From Lentisphaeria bacterium (lineage in GTDB: Bacteria; Verrucomicrobiota; Lentisphaeria; Victivallales; Victivallaceae): a DNA stretch of 47,243 nt. Position 1 is the stretch's first letter; each line of letters begins with the position of its first letter. Positions 1 through 8,597 of the stretch are shown here, in pieces. The notes under the pieces are model-generated. The model had not been told where the DNA came from. It was given only the letters and a program-made list of their open reading frames with translations, and made no database searches. The position numbers and the translations under genes were made by a program. Where the stretch lies: the NCBI GenBank assembly GCA_017466125.1, contig JAFTUS010000223.1, forward strand, positions 1 through 47,243, written 5' to 3'.

Positions 1-14
1 CAAAAAAGAACCTT

Positions 15-47
15 ACCCCGCAGGGGTGGTTCGACCCCGTCAGGGGT
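15..47. repeat. Two adjacent small GC-rich palindromes
   Basis: ACCCC (15-19) pairs with GGGGT (23-27), and ACCCC (34-38) pairs with GGGGT (43-47). The two near-identical hairpins stand 19 bp apart at the left edge of the window. They may be the end of an upstream gene's terminator region or a small palindromic repeat. No function can be assigned from this sequence alone. Confidence 0.4.
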
Positions 48-86
48 GCGCGAGCATTGCGCAGGGCAATCCAAGTGCCGGAGCCA

Positions 87-108
87 TTTTTATTGCTTGC
101 AATAAAAA
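87..108. terminator. Candidate bidirectional intrinsic terminator
   Basis: A perfect 10-bp inverted repeat, TTTTTATTGC (87-96) and GCAATAAAAA (99-108), with a 2-base centre. It is A/T-rich on both flanks. It lies about 80 bp downstream of the histidine kinase stop codon on the minus strand and could also serve an unseen gene on the left. The stem is weak in GC, so termination efficiency is uncertain. Confidence 0.45.
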
Positions 109-116
109 TTTTAATA

Positions 117-188
117 CCGTCCGTCCCCGTCCGTACCCTCCGTACCTATCCGTACCTGTCCGTACCTATCCGTACCCTCCGTACCTTA
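117..188. repeat. Tandem repeat, 9-10 bp unit CCGTACCTAT
   Basis: Six consecutive units (131-188) read CCGTACCCT, CCGTACCTAT, CCGTACCTGT, CCGTACCTAT, CCGTACCCT and CCGTACCTTA. More degenerate copies lead in from about 117. The core CCGTACC is constant and the last 2-3 bases vary. The final unit runs into the stop codon (186-188) of the histidine kinase. Two other loci in the window carry 9-bp tandem repeats with different units. Confidence 0.85.
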
Positions 189-1793
189 CCGGGGTATCGT
201 TATGGTAAAACACGTTCTTTCGTTCGGGGTGCTTTCTACGGAGATTTCCCATTGATGGGCGGATATCACGCTTTTTACAAAGGCAAGCCCCAAGCCGAAA
301 CCGCCTTGCGCACGACTGGCGTCCGCACGGTAGAAGCGGTCAAAAACATGCGGTATATCTTCTTTGCGGATCCCGCATCCGGTATCGCTGACTTGCAGCA
401 GCAGATTTTTTTCCGTCACACGCAAACTCAAAATGACCTTGCCGTTTTCAGGCGTGAATTTCAGCGCATTGTCCACAAGGTTGCTGACCGCACGGGGCAG
501 TTTGCTGCGGTCGGCATCCACAGTACAGGGTTCCGCAGGCAAATCCAGTTCAAACCGGATCTTCTTATCATCCGCAAGCGGAATGAGCAATTCGTGGATC
601 TCTTCCAGCAATTCCTGAAGCAGCAGCGGCTCTTTCTTTATGGAGTCGGGGTGCGCATTGGTCCGGGTGATTTCCAGCATGGTATTGACAAGATCGCGCA
701 TCCTTGAACACTCTTCAGCGGCATCGATGCACGCTTCGTAGTAATCGCTCTTTTCCCGCGGACGGCTCAACACAAGTTCCAACGCTCCGCTCATGCGGGT
801 CAGCGGAGTACGCAAGTCATGCGCCACATTGTCCGTCACCTGACGCAATTCCTGCATCAGATTTCCCGTTACGTTGTTCAGATGATTGAAACGGCTGATG
901 ACCGAACGGAGTTCTTCACTGTCGCCTTTCACATCGATACGGTAACTGTAATCCCCTCCCGCCGAAATCTTGTCGATCGTATCATTGATCTTCTTCAATC
1001 CGCCTGTAAATTGCCGCGCCAGAACGTAACCGATCACGCACCCGACAACGGTCAGAACCAGTGTCAACGGCAGAAAAAGCGCAAGGTCATACATCAACGC
1101 CTGGGTCAGACTGCTGATGTTGCGCCCGAATACCAGTATTTTTCCGTCAGGGAAACGGTACAGCAAAATCCGGAAAGGCGCGTGCAGCAGTTTCTGCTCA
1201 ACGAAAGAGAAAGGTACTCCATCCGCCGGAGTTGACACTGTAACATTATCTGCCGCAGGCGGATAAGAAAAAAACGGCGTTCCATCATCTCCGCACAGTT
1301 GAAAAAAACTGTTCTCCCGTCCCGACGCCAGAAGATACTGACGCCAGGCGCGTTTCAACCGGTTCTCCCCCTCCGCCGGGTTCAAACGGCGGGAAAAAAT
1401 CACTTCACTGCCGGATAACTGTACTTCGTAGCAATCGCCGGAACGGATGATGTAACAGGTGTAATATCTGCCGTGTTCTCCGGTCGTCCGGTAGAGATAG
1501 AGGGGAACTGCATTCGGAAAACGCTCTTCAAGAACGCTCCACTGCGCAGCGGGCAGATCATCCAGTTGAACGAATTCCCCCAGCGGATTGCTTCTGCTGC
1601 CGACAAAGAACAGCCGCTGCTGTTCCCCTGCCAGCGACAACGCATTCCGGTCCCCCTCCTGAATAAGCCGTTCTCTGGCAACACGGGTAAACAAAAGAAA
1701 GATCAGGAGAGAGGAAACGGAGAAAAGAAGCGCGTAACTGAGCGTGACCTTGAATTTCAGCGACGTTCCTGAACGCACTTTACTCCAGAACAT
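186..1793 (-). CDS. Membrane sensor histidine kinase
   Basis: A 535-residue transmembrane histidine kinase, the sensor half of a two-component system. Membrane segments lie near residues 15-37 and 233-260 and enclose a roughly 195-residue extracytoplasmic sensor region with no family I recognise. A HAMP linker follows at about 260-315. The phosphoacceptor helix has His325 in AHDLRTPL. The ATP-binding domain has an N-box around 438-442, DTGCGI at 470-475 and GFGLGLAF at 498-505. The layout matches OmpR-partner kinases such as CusS or QseC. Its start overlaps the response regulator by 14 bp, so the two are translationally coupled. The signal sensed is unknown. Confidence 0.95.
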   Translation of the reverse strand: MFWSKVRSGTSLKFKVTLSYALLFSVSSLLIFLLFTRVARERLIQEGDRNALSLAGEQQRLFFVGSRSNPLGEFVQLDDLPAAQWSVLEERFPNAVPLYLYRTTGEHGRYYTCYIIRSGDCYEVQLSGSEVIFSRRLNPAEGENRLKRAWRQYLLASGRENSFFQLCGDDGTPFFSYPPAADNVTVSTPADGVPFSFVEQKLLHAPFRILLYRFPDGKILVFGRNISSLTQALMYDLALFLPLTLVLTVVGCVIGYVLARQFTGGLKKINDTIDKISAGGDYSYRIDVKGDSEELRSVISRFNHLNNVTGNLMQELRQVTDNVAHDLRTPLTRMSGALELVLSRPREKSDYYEACIDAAEECSRMRDLVNTMLEITRTNAHPDSIKKEPLLLQELLEEIHELLIPLADDKKIRFELDLPAEPCTVDADRSKLPRAVSNLVDNALKFTPENGKVILSLRVTEKNLLLQVSDTGCGIRKEDIPHVFDRFYRADASRAQGGFGLGLAFVKSVISAHQWEISVESTPNERTCFTITIPR

Positions 1794-2448
1794 ACCCCAC
1801 TCCCCGCACCGTATGGATCAATGGGCGTTCACCGGGCTTATCCACTTTTTCCCGGAGTTTGTAGATGCGCGCCTCCACAATATTGGTCTGGGGGTCGAAA
1901 TTATACTCCCATACATGTTCCATGATCATGGATTTGGTAATGACCTGCGGAGAGTTTCTCATCAGGTATTCCAGAAGTTGGAACTCCTTGGGCTGAAGTT
2001 CGATGACCCGTTCGCCGCGGCTGACCTTGCGCCGCACAAGATCCATTGCCAGGTCGGCGACTTCAAGCGTCGTCGGTGTTGAGGAAATAGAGTTGCGCCG
2101 CAGTTGAGCCTGAATATTGGCAAGCAGTTCCGAAAACGAAAAAGGTTTGACCAGATAGATGTCACAGCCCGCCTGAAGCCCCCTCACCCGGTCTTCCACG
2201 GAATTGCGGGCACTCAACACGATCACAGGCGTATTGATTTGCGCCGCCCGCATCTGTTCGATGACGGTAAGTCCATCCATCTGCGGCAGCATCACATCGA
2301 TGATCGCCAAGTCGAAAGGCGTCTCCCTGACCATCTGCAATCCGGTTGCGCCGTCGTTTGCGCTGCTGACCATATACCCGGCTTCTTCCAGTCCTTTGGT
2401 AATAAAAGCGGCGGTTTTGGCATCATCTTCGATCAACAGGATCTTCAT
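1780..2448 (-). CDS. OmpR/PhoB-family response regulator
   Basis: A 222-residue response regulator and DNA-binding transcription factor, partner of the overlapping kinase. The receiver domain has the acidic pocket around E7-D9, phosphoacceptor Asp51 in IIDVMLPQMDG, Ser79 and Lys101 in LVKPFS. The C-terminal winged-helix domain (about 130-222) contains LQPKEFQLLEYLM and ends VRGVGYVLE, as in OmpR/CusR proteins. It starts 27 bp after the acyl-CoA synthetase stop codon with no promoter visible between, so it is probably cotranscribed with that gene. Regulated targets cannot be read from this window. Confidence 0.96.
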   Translation of the reverse strand: MKILLIEDDAKTAAFITKGLEEAGYMVSSANDGATGLQMVRETPFDLAIIDVMLPQMDGLTVIEQMRAAQINTPVIVLSARNSVEDRVRGLQAGCDIYLVKPFSFSELLANIQAQLRRNSISSTPTTLEVADLAMDLVRRKVSRGERVIELQPKEFQLLEYLMRNSPQVITKSMIMEHVWEYNFDPQTNIVEARIYKLREKVDKPGERPLIHTVRGVGYVLE

Positions 2449-2474
2449 AGCAAGGACCTTTCTGAGTTCTGTAT

Positions 2475-4115
2475 TTACTTCAATTCGTTCTGCTGGGCGA
2501 CCAGCCGGTCGGCTCCGTATTGTTTGCGGAGTTTCGGTTTCTCGATCTTTCCGGTGGGGTTGCGGGGAACTTCTGCAAAAATGATCTTGCGCGGCCGCTG
2601 ATAGCGGGGCAGATCCAGACAGAATTCATTTACCGCTTCTTCGGTGAGTTCATATCCGGGTTTCACTTCGATGATCGCGGCGGCGATCTCACCGAGCCGC
2701 ACATCGGGCAACCCGATGACCGCCACATCTTTTATGGCGATATTGCGCCGCAAGAAGTCTTCGATCTGAACGGGATAAAGGTTTTCACCGCCGGTGATGA
2801 TAACATCTTTTTTGCGATCGACCAGATAGATGAAGCCTTCGCTTGATACCTGGGCCATATCCCCGGTAAAGAGCCAGCCGTCATCGGAAAGCACCTTGCG
2901 GGTCGCCTCTTCATCTTTGTAATAACACTTCATTACGCCGTCACCGCGTACAGCGAGTTCGCCGACTTCGCCCTGCGGAACTTCCCGGCGGTTGTCATCG
3001 ACGATTTTGGTTTCCCAACCGTACCCGGCAACGCCGATCGCCCCCACATGGTCGATATTTTCCACGCCGAGGTGAACCGCACCGGGTCCGATGGATTCGC
3101 TCAATCCGTAGTTGGTATCGTAATCGTGTGACGGGAAACAATTTTTCCAGCGTTTGATCAGACTGGGCGGAACCGGCTGTGCGCCGATGTGCATAAGCCG
3201 CCACTGGTCAAGTTCATAATCACTCAATTTGATTTCGCCGCTGTCAATGGCATCAAGGATGTCCTGTGCCCACGGAACCAACAGCCAGACGATGGAACAT
3301 TTTTCCTCCGAAACGGCACGCAGGATCCATTCGGGCTTGACGCCTTTGAGAAGAACGGCTTTACCGCCGACAAGGAAACTGCCGAACCAGTGCATCTTCG
3401 CCCCGGTATGGTACAGCGGCGGAATACAGAGAAACGTATCTTCACGGGTTTGCGAGTGGTGTTTCTGCTCCACCTTGCAGGCATGGACCAGACTGCGGTG
3501 ACGGTGGACGATCGCCTTGGGAAACCCGGTCGTACCGCTGGAAAAGTAGATCGCCGCTTCATCATCATCGTCCAGCGGGATCTGCGGTGACTTGCTGGAA
3601 CAGTACGAAACAAGGTTCTGATACGGTTCAGCAAATGACGGACAATCTTCGCCGACGTAGATGAGGGAGCGCACTTTGGGCAGCCGGTCGCAGATCGCTT
3701 CGACGCGACCGATGAACTCCGGACCGAAAATCAGCACTTCAGCATCGGCAAGTTCCAGACAGTATTTGATTTCATCGGGAGTATAACGGAAGTTGAGCGG
3801 CACAGCCATCGCGCCGCTTTTCAGGATGCCGAAATAGATCGGCAACCACTCCAGACAGTTCATCAGAAGAATGGCGACTTTGCTGCCCTTGCGCATACGG
3901 CGGGTCAGCAGAAAGTTTGCCATACGGTTTGCCTTGCGGTCAAATTCGCTCCATGTAAGTTCGGAGCGGAAAGAATCGATCCGGCTGGGTTCGATCAGCG
4001 AGAACTCTCTCCACGTGGTATGGCGTTTTTCCAATTCCTGCGGATTGATCTCGATCAAAGCGACATCATTGCCGTAACGTTCAGCATTCTGTTCCAATAT
4101 TTGTGTGATCGGCAT
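2475..4115 (-). CDS. AMP-forming acyl-CoA synthetase
   Basis: A 546-residue ANL-superfamily ligase that would activate a carboxylic acid with ATP to acyl-AMP and then to acyl-CoA. The phosphate-binding motif YFSSGTTGFPK is at 190-200. YGLSES lies near 340, the hinge region has GDMAQV followed by DRKKDVIITGGENLYP, and the C-terminal catalytic lysine sits in NPTGKIEK. Length and motifs fit medium/long-chain fatty acyl-CoA synthetases (FadD-like) or other carboxylate-CoA ligases. The chain length of the substrate is not decidable here. It heads a leftward operon with the response regulator and kinase, an unusual pairing that suggests a link between acyl metabolism and that signalling system. Confidence 0.93.
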   Translation of the reverse strand: MPITQILEQNAERYGNDVALIEINPQELEKRHTTWREFSLIEPSRIDSFRSELTWSEFDRKANRMANFLLTRRMRKGSKVAILLMNCLEWLPIYFGILKSGAMAVPLNFRYTPDEIKYCLELADAEVLIFGPEFIGRVEAICDRLPKVRSLIYVGEDCPSFAEPYQNLVSYCSSKSPQIPLDDDDEAAIYFSSGTTGFPKAIVHRHRSLVHACKVEQKHHSQTREDTFLCIPPLYHTGAKMHWFGSFLVGGKAVLLKGVKPEWILRAVSEEKCSIVWLLVPWAQDILDAIDSGEIKLSDYELDQWRLMHIGAQPVPPSLIKRWKNCFPSHDYDTNYGLSESIGPGAVHLGVENIDHVGAIGVAGYGWETKIVDDNRREVPQGEVGELAVRGDGVMKCYYKDEEATRKVLSDDGWLFTGDMAQVSSEGFIYLVDRKKDVIITGGENLYPVQIEDFLRRNIAIKDVAVIGLPDVRLGEIAAAIIEVKPGYELTEEAVNEFCLDLPRYQRPRKIIFAEVPRNPTGKIEKPKLRKQYGADRLVAQQNELK

Positions 4116-4154
4116 AATAAGACCTTACCATTATTCAAAATCATTTAAAATAAT

Positions 4155-4183
4155 AATTTACCCCACATTGTACCAATAGTCAA
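4155..4183 (-). promoter_or_regulatory. Promoter of the acyl-CoA synthetase operon
   Basis: On the minus strand TTGACT (4183-4178) is followed after 17 bp by TAAATT (4160-4155). It sits about 40 bp upstream of the start codon in an AT-rich gap. An AAGG ribosome-binding site precedes the ATG. Confidence 0.55.
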
Positions 4184-4225
4184 GAAAAAATCCGATAAAA
4201 AACGAAAGAAAACCCCATATTTCGG

Positions 4226-5557
4226 TCAGCGGCATTTTATCAGCAATACCCTGCGGGTCTTTTCCGTTACCGGAGCAACTGCACAATGACGGATGCCGCA
4301 TGCCCAGAAAATCATCTCCTTATCATCCCGTAAAACCGGGTAATTTGCATCCGCAGTCAACTTGCGGTCCGTCCGGAGTTTTTTGAGTGAAACGGCATCC
4401 TGTCTGCCGAACGGGATCAGTTTATCCCCGTTCCGGCGGCTGGTCAGAAAAAATATTTCCGGCGCAGCATCCGCATCGAAACAGCAACTCCAATCGTCCG
4501 TTTTTTCCGGCATTTTCTCCACGATCTGCCGTTCAAAAGAAAATCTGCCCCAACGGACACTCTTCTGCGTCTCCCACTGCCAGCAGACGTCCGCAGGATG
4601 TTCTTTCTCCGTTTCGACCCAGACATACTCTCCCTGAACGGCAAAGAAAAGCCCGTTACGGAACGGGATCAGCCGTTTTTCAGCAGAAGAAACAGAGATC
4701 TCCCGGCGGAAACGGCAGAACAACGCCCGATCAGGAATGAATTCCTCCGCAGTTTTCTCACTTGCAAACAACCGTAAAACCCGGATCTGTAAAGCCGGAT
4801 GCAGACTCCGCCAGAACTCCAGCGGCGTCTTCGTTTCCCGGCGGATCATCTGATACTTTTCCCAAGCCGTCTGCTCCAGAAATTCCGCATCTTCGGTAAG
4901 TGCATCCAGAGAACGGCTCAGATCCGTAAGTGCATGGGGAACTTTTCCGACCAGTGTTTTCAGCAGATCGTTACGGAGGAAGTTACGCAGATATTTTTCG
5001 TCAGAATTGCTGGAATCCAAAGCAAAGTGTGTCACGCCGTTCTCTTTGAGAAAAGCCTCGATCTCCTGACGGGAAAACCCGAGCAGCGGACGCAGTATCG
5101 TCACGCCGCCGACCGTACGGCTCCGGCGCAAAGCCGCCAGCCCGGAAACATTACTGCCGCGCAGCAGCCGCAGAAAAAGCGTTTCGATGCGGTCGTCCCG
5201 ATGATGTCCCAGCACGACTGCACTGCCGGGAGCAGCGGCAAGTCTCTGCCAGATTTTCAAACGTTCCTCCCGTGCCCTCGCCTCAAGGTTGCCGCCGGTC
5301 AATCCGGAAAGATGAAAACATTGAAACGCGATCCCGCGTCCGGCGGCAAACGCCTCTGCCGCTTTCTCTTCGCGGTCGGACTCCTCTCCCCGCAAATGAT
5401 GATTGATGTGAACCGCAGTCAATGCAAAACCGAAACGTTCCGCAAACCGGTGCGTGACCAGCAAAGCGGCACAACTGTCCGCCCCGCCGGAAAAGCCGAC
5501 GAACACCCGTCCGCCGGAAAAAGCGGCAAAAAGTTCTGCACATCGTTCAATATTCAT
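4226..5557 (-). CDS. tilS: tRNA(Ile)-lysidine synthase
   Basis: A 443-residue N-type ATP pyrophosphatase that converts C34 of tRNA-Ile(CAU) to lysidine using ATP and lysine, so that the tRNA decodes AUA instead of AUG. The ATP-binding SGGADS motif is at residues 23-28. HINHHLRGEESDREE and LGHHRDDRIETLFLRLLRGS are typical family blocks. The C-terminal third (RNGDKLIPFG and following) matches the TilS tRNA-binding C-terminal domain, so the protein is the long E. coli-type form. The gene is divergent from rdgB across a 66-bp gap. It should be essential if the genome lacks another AUA-decoding tRNA. Confidence 0.96.
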   Translation of the reverse strand: MNIERCAELFAAFSGGRVFVGFSGGADSCAALLVTHRFAERFGFALTAVHINHHLRGEESDREEKAAEAFAAGRGIAFQCFHLSGLTGGNLEARAREERLKIWQRLAAAPGSAVVLGHHRDDRIETLFLRLLRGSNVSGLAALRRSRTVGGVTILRPLLGFSRQEIEAFLKENGVTHFALDSSNSDEKYLRNFLRNDLLKTLVGKVPHALTDLSRSLDALTEDAEFLEQTAWEKYQMIRRETKTPLEFWRSLHPALQIRVLRLFASEKTAEEFIPDRALFCRFRREISVSSAEKRLIPFRNGLFFAVQGEYVWVETEKEHPADVCWQWETQKSVRWGRFSFERQIVEKMPEKTDDWSCCFDADAAPEIFFLTSRRNGDKLIPFGRQDAVSLKKLRTDRKLTADANYPVLRDDKEMIFWACGIRHCAVAPVTEKTRRVLLIKCR

Positions 5558-5585
5558 TTGTAATCTCTCTGTTTTGAATTATAAT
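5558..5585 (+). promoter_or_regulatory. rdgB promoter in the tilS/rdgB gap
   Basis: TTGTAA (5558-5563), a 16-bp spacer and a perfect TATAAT (5580-5585), followed by AAGGAGAA just before the rdgB start at 5624. The 66-bp divergent gap must also hold the tilS promoter, which I could not place confidently. Confidence 0.55.
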
Positions 5586-5623
5586 AATATAGCAGAAAAA
5601 TATTAAAAAACAAGGAGAAAATC

Positions 5624-6223
5624 ATGGCTTATATCGTTGTTGCCACACAGAATGAGCATAAAGTGGACGAATATCGGGAACTTTTGAAAGATCAGGGCGT
5701 GGAACTGCGCTCTCTGAAAGAGTATCCGAACTTCCCCGAAGTGGAGGAAAACGGCAAAACTTTTGCCGAAAATGCCGCCCTGAAAGCAGTCGCCGCCAGC
5801 AAATACTGCGACGTACCCGCATTTGCCGATGATTCCGGTCTGGAAGTGGAGGCTCTCGACGGCCGCCCCGGGATCTACTCCGCCCGCTACGCACCGACTT
5901 CCGCCGAACGGATCGAAAAACTGCTGGGTGAACTTGAGGGATGCGAAAACCGCCGCGCCCGTTTCGTCTGCGTTATCGCTATCGCCATCAACGGTGAAGT
6001 CATCGAGACCTTTGAGGGTGAAGTAAAAGGCGTTATTACAGCAATTCCCCGCGGCGAAGGCGGTTTCGGCTACGACCCCGTATTTCAGCCCGACGGTTAC
6101 GATCAGACATTCGGAGAAATGGCACCGGAGTTGAAAAATTCCATCAGCCACCGCGCCAACGCCGTCAAAAAAGCGGTTGAATTCATCGAGGACGAAATGT
6201 CCGTGCTTGACAGCGATTTTTGA
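5624..6223 (+). CDS. rdgB: XTP/dITP diphosphatase (HAM1/RdgB family)
   Basis: A 199-residue nucleotide-pool sanitising enzyme that hydrolyses XTP, ITP and dITP to monophosphates and pyrophosphate, preventing incorporation of deaminated purines. The N-terminal VVATQNEHKVDEYRELL, the catalytic stretch FADDSGLEVEALDGRPGIYSARYA (around 66-90), GGFGYDPVF and the closing SHRANAVKKA are all family hallmarks. Length is typical. The start at 5624 follows a clear AAGGAGAA site. It is monocistronic as seen: a weak terminator and the rnpB promoter lie directly downstream. Confidence 0.97.
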   Translation: MAYIVVATQNEHKVDEYRELLKDQGVELRSLKEYPNFPEVEENGKTFAENAALKAVAASKYCDVPAFADDSGLEVEALDGRPGIYSARYAPTSAERIEKLLGELEGCENRRARFVCVIAIAINGEVIETFEGEVKGVITAIPRGEGGFGYDPVFQPDGYDQTFGEMAPELKNSISHRANAVKKAVEFIEDEMSVLDSDF

Positions 6224-6241
6224 AAACTGCCAAGGAATTTG

Positions 6242-6280
6242 AAAAAAAATCGGATTTTTCCTTGACAAATCCGTTTTTTT
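6242..6280. terminator. rdgB terminator overlapping the rnpB promoter
   Basis: An A-rich arm (6242-6255, ending CGGAT) is complementary to ATCCG plus seven T (6269-6280), with one bulged T. The loop contains TTGACA, the -35 box of rnpB. The same bases therefore seem to end one transcript and start the next. Confidence 0.5.
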
Positions 6281-6289
6281 GAGTATATT
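6262..6289 (+). promoter_or_regulatory. rnpB promoter
   Basis: Consensus -35 TTGACA (6262-6267), a 16-bp spacer and TATATT (6284-6289), placing transcription start near 6296-6299, exactly at the 5' strand of the RNase P RNA terminal helix. It is one of the two best promoters in the window. Confidence 0.85.
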
Positions 6290-6298
6290 ACTTTCTTT

Positions 6299-6690
<392 letters not shown>

Positions 6691-6723
6691 ATTGTGAATT
6701 GTGAATAAATGGAAAGAGAAAAA

Positions 6724-7539
6724 ATGGCAAAGTTTGCGATCCTGAGTGACATACACGGAAACATTCAGGCTTTGGAAGTTGTTTTGGCAAAGTGCGAAAA
6801 ACTGGGAGTGACGAAATTCATCTCCCTCGGTGATATTGTCGGCTATAACGGCAACCCGGCTGAATGTCTGAAAATCGTCCGCAGTCTCGATCTTGTTGCC
6901 GCTGTACGCGGAAATCATGACGAATACGCCGGAAATGACAATGAAGATATCGTCGGCTTCAATCCCCATGCCAAAGCAGCAGTCTCCTGGACGCGCTCCC
7001 AACTCTCCGATGAGGAACGATCGTGGCTGATGGCAACTCCCTATCGCAAAAGCGTCCCCATGGATGTTCCCGGCTGTAATACCACGATCGTTCATGCGAC
7101 GCTGGATTCCCCCGAAAACTGGGGCTATATCTTCGACATGCACCATGCCATTGACAACTTCACTTACCAGTTTACTCCGCTGTGCTTCTGCGGTCACTCC
7201 CATGTGCCGCTCGCTTTCTGCAAAAAGCCGATCACTGCGATCAACGAACGGCAGGTGGAAGAGTTGAATGAATGGGTCGTTGCGCCCAACAGCGAGGATT
7301 TCTCCAAAGAGTGCGAATTCCATGTGGAGATCCGCGCCGGTCACAAATATCTTTTCAACATCGGCAGCATCGGTCAGCCCCGCAACCATGACAACCGTGC
7401 CAGTTTTGCTGTGCTTGACACCGACCGCAAAACCGTCAGCCGCTACTGCCTGCCTTACGACATCGCCGCAACGCAGGAACGAATCCGCTCTGTCGGTCTG
7501 CCGGAGCGGTTGGCAAACCGCCTGATTTCCGGTATCTGA
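6724..7539 (+). CDS. Calcineurin-like metallophosphoesterase
   Basis: About 271 residues, a predicted cytoplasmic phosphoesterase with a dinuclear metal centre. Metal ligands are visible in SDIHGN, LGDIVGYN, RGNHDE, the lone His in VHATL and FCGHSHVP, the five blocks of the family (YfcE/ApaH-like). Substrate is not predictable; phosphodiesters or diadenosine polyphosphates are common in relatives. I prefer the start at 6724 (MAKFAILSD) over the ATG at 6709, because GGAAAGAG sits just ahead of 6724 and nothing like a ribosome-binding site precedes 6709. Its stop overlaps the next start by one base (TGATG at 7537-7541). Confidence 0.9.
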   Translation: MAKFAILSDIHGNIQALEVVLAKCEKLGVTKFISLGDIVGYNGNPAECLKIVRSLDLVAAVRGNHDEYAGNDNEDIVGFNPHAKAAVSWTRSQLSDEERSWLMATPYRKSVPMDVPGCNTTIVHATLDSPENWGYIFDMHHAIDNFTYQFTPLCFCGHSHVPLAFCKKPITAINERQVEELNEWVVAPNSEDFSKECEFHVEIRAGHKYLFNIGSIGQPRNHDNRASFAVLDTDRKTVSRYCLPYDIAATQERIRSVGLPERLANRLISGI

Positions 7540-8588
7540 TGACACAGGAAGTTCAACGCATTCTGGTTGTAAAACCCAGCAGTCTGGGAGATATCCTTCA
7601 CGTATTTCCCGCCCTTGCTCTGCTCAGAGAATGTTATCCGAAATCGGAAATGGACTTCCTTATCCATCCCGCATTTGCCCCGGTTCTGGACTATTCGCCC
7701 TTTCCGGTCAGCCGTAAAATCCTGTTTGAACGGAAGAAGATGGGCAAACTGAAAAGTTGTCTGCCGGAGATCCTGAAACTCTGCCTCGAATTGCGCCGGG
7801 AGAAATATGATCTCATCCTCGATTTTCAGGGTCTCTTCCGCAGTGCAGTTTTTGCACGCTGGGCGGCGCGGGGCGCGGTTGTCCGCGGCTTCGCTCACCC
7901 CAGAGAACCCGTTTCCGCTCTTTTTTACAGCGAAAAAGTTGATGTGCCGCCGACTCACGCCGTTGAACGTTATGTCAATATGCTGGATCTGCCCGATCAT
8001 ATCAAGTGGAACCGCAGTGCGTTTCCGCTCCCGGAAAATCCGCAGGCACTTGCTTCGCTTACCGCCAAGACAGGCCCCCTGCCCCCGCAGTTGATCGCCC
8101 TGATCCCCGGTGCCCGCTGGGAGAGCAAAATGTTTCCGCCGGAACTTTTCGCCCAGATCGCCAACCATATTGCCGCCCATGCTCCGCAAACTGCGTTTTG
8201 TGTGATCGGCAGCAAAGACGACATCGCACTGGAAGAAAAAATCGCCGGACTTCTGCATCCGGAAGTAAAACTGCTCTCCACGGCAGGAAAAACATCACTC
8301 GCAGAGATGATGGAACTTCTCAGACATTCCGCAGCAGCGGTCAGCAACGACTCCGGCCCCGCCCATGCCGCTGCCGCACTGAATATACCGGTATTCAGTT
8401 TCTTCGGTTCGACCGATCCGGAGAAAACGGCTCCGTTCTGTCCGCAGGGCAAAGTCTATCAATTACCCCTGCCCTGTGCAAAATGTCTGAAACGCACCTG
8501 TCCGCAACCGGAGGCGGAACAGTTGCAATGTCATAAACTCGATCCGGAAAAAATCGCTTCCGATATTCTTGAATGCATCAATAACTGA
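7539..8588 (+). CDS. Family 9 glycosyltransferase (heptosyltransferase-like)
   Basis: A 349-residue GT9 enzyme of the WaaC/WaaF type, which transfers heptose or a related sugar onto lipopolysaccharide core at the inner face of the membrane. The N-terminal ILVVKPSSLGDILHVFPAL is the GT9 signature. LIPGARWESKMFPPELF and SNDSGPAHAAAALNIPVFSFFGSTDPEKTAPF form the C-terminal nucleotide-sugar site. The cysteine-rich tail CAKCLKRTCPQPEAEQLQC is common in this family. It implies an outer membrane with LPS-like glycan. It is coupled to the phosphoesterase by a one-base overlap. Confidence 0.93.
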   Translation: MTQEVQRILVVKPSSLGDILHVFPALALLRECYPKSEMDFLIHPAFAPVLDYSPFPVSRKILFERKKMGKLKSCLPEILKLCLELRREKYDLILDFQGLFRSAVFARWAARGAVVRGFAHPREPVSALFYSEKVDVPPTHAVERYVNMLDLPDHIKWNRSAFPLPENPQALASLTAKTGPLPPQLIALIPGARWESKMFPPELFAQIANHIAAHAPQTAFCVIGSKDDIALEEKIAGLLHPEVKLLSTAGKTSLAEMMELLRHSAAAVSNDSGPAHAAAALNIPVFSFFGSTDPEKTAPFCPQGKVYQLPLPCAKCLKRTCPQPEAEQLQCHKLDPEKIASDILECINN

Positions 8589-8597
8589 GGAGGAAAA

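Noticed and set aside
117..188. CRISPR-like array
   Set aside because: Units are 9-10 bp and directly adjacent with no spacers, and there are no cas genes.
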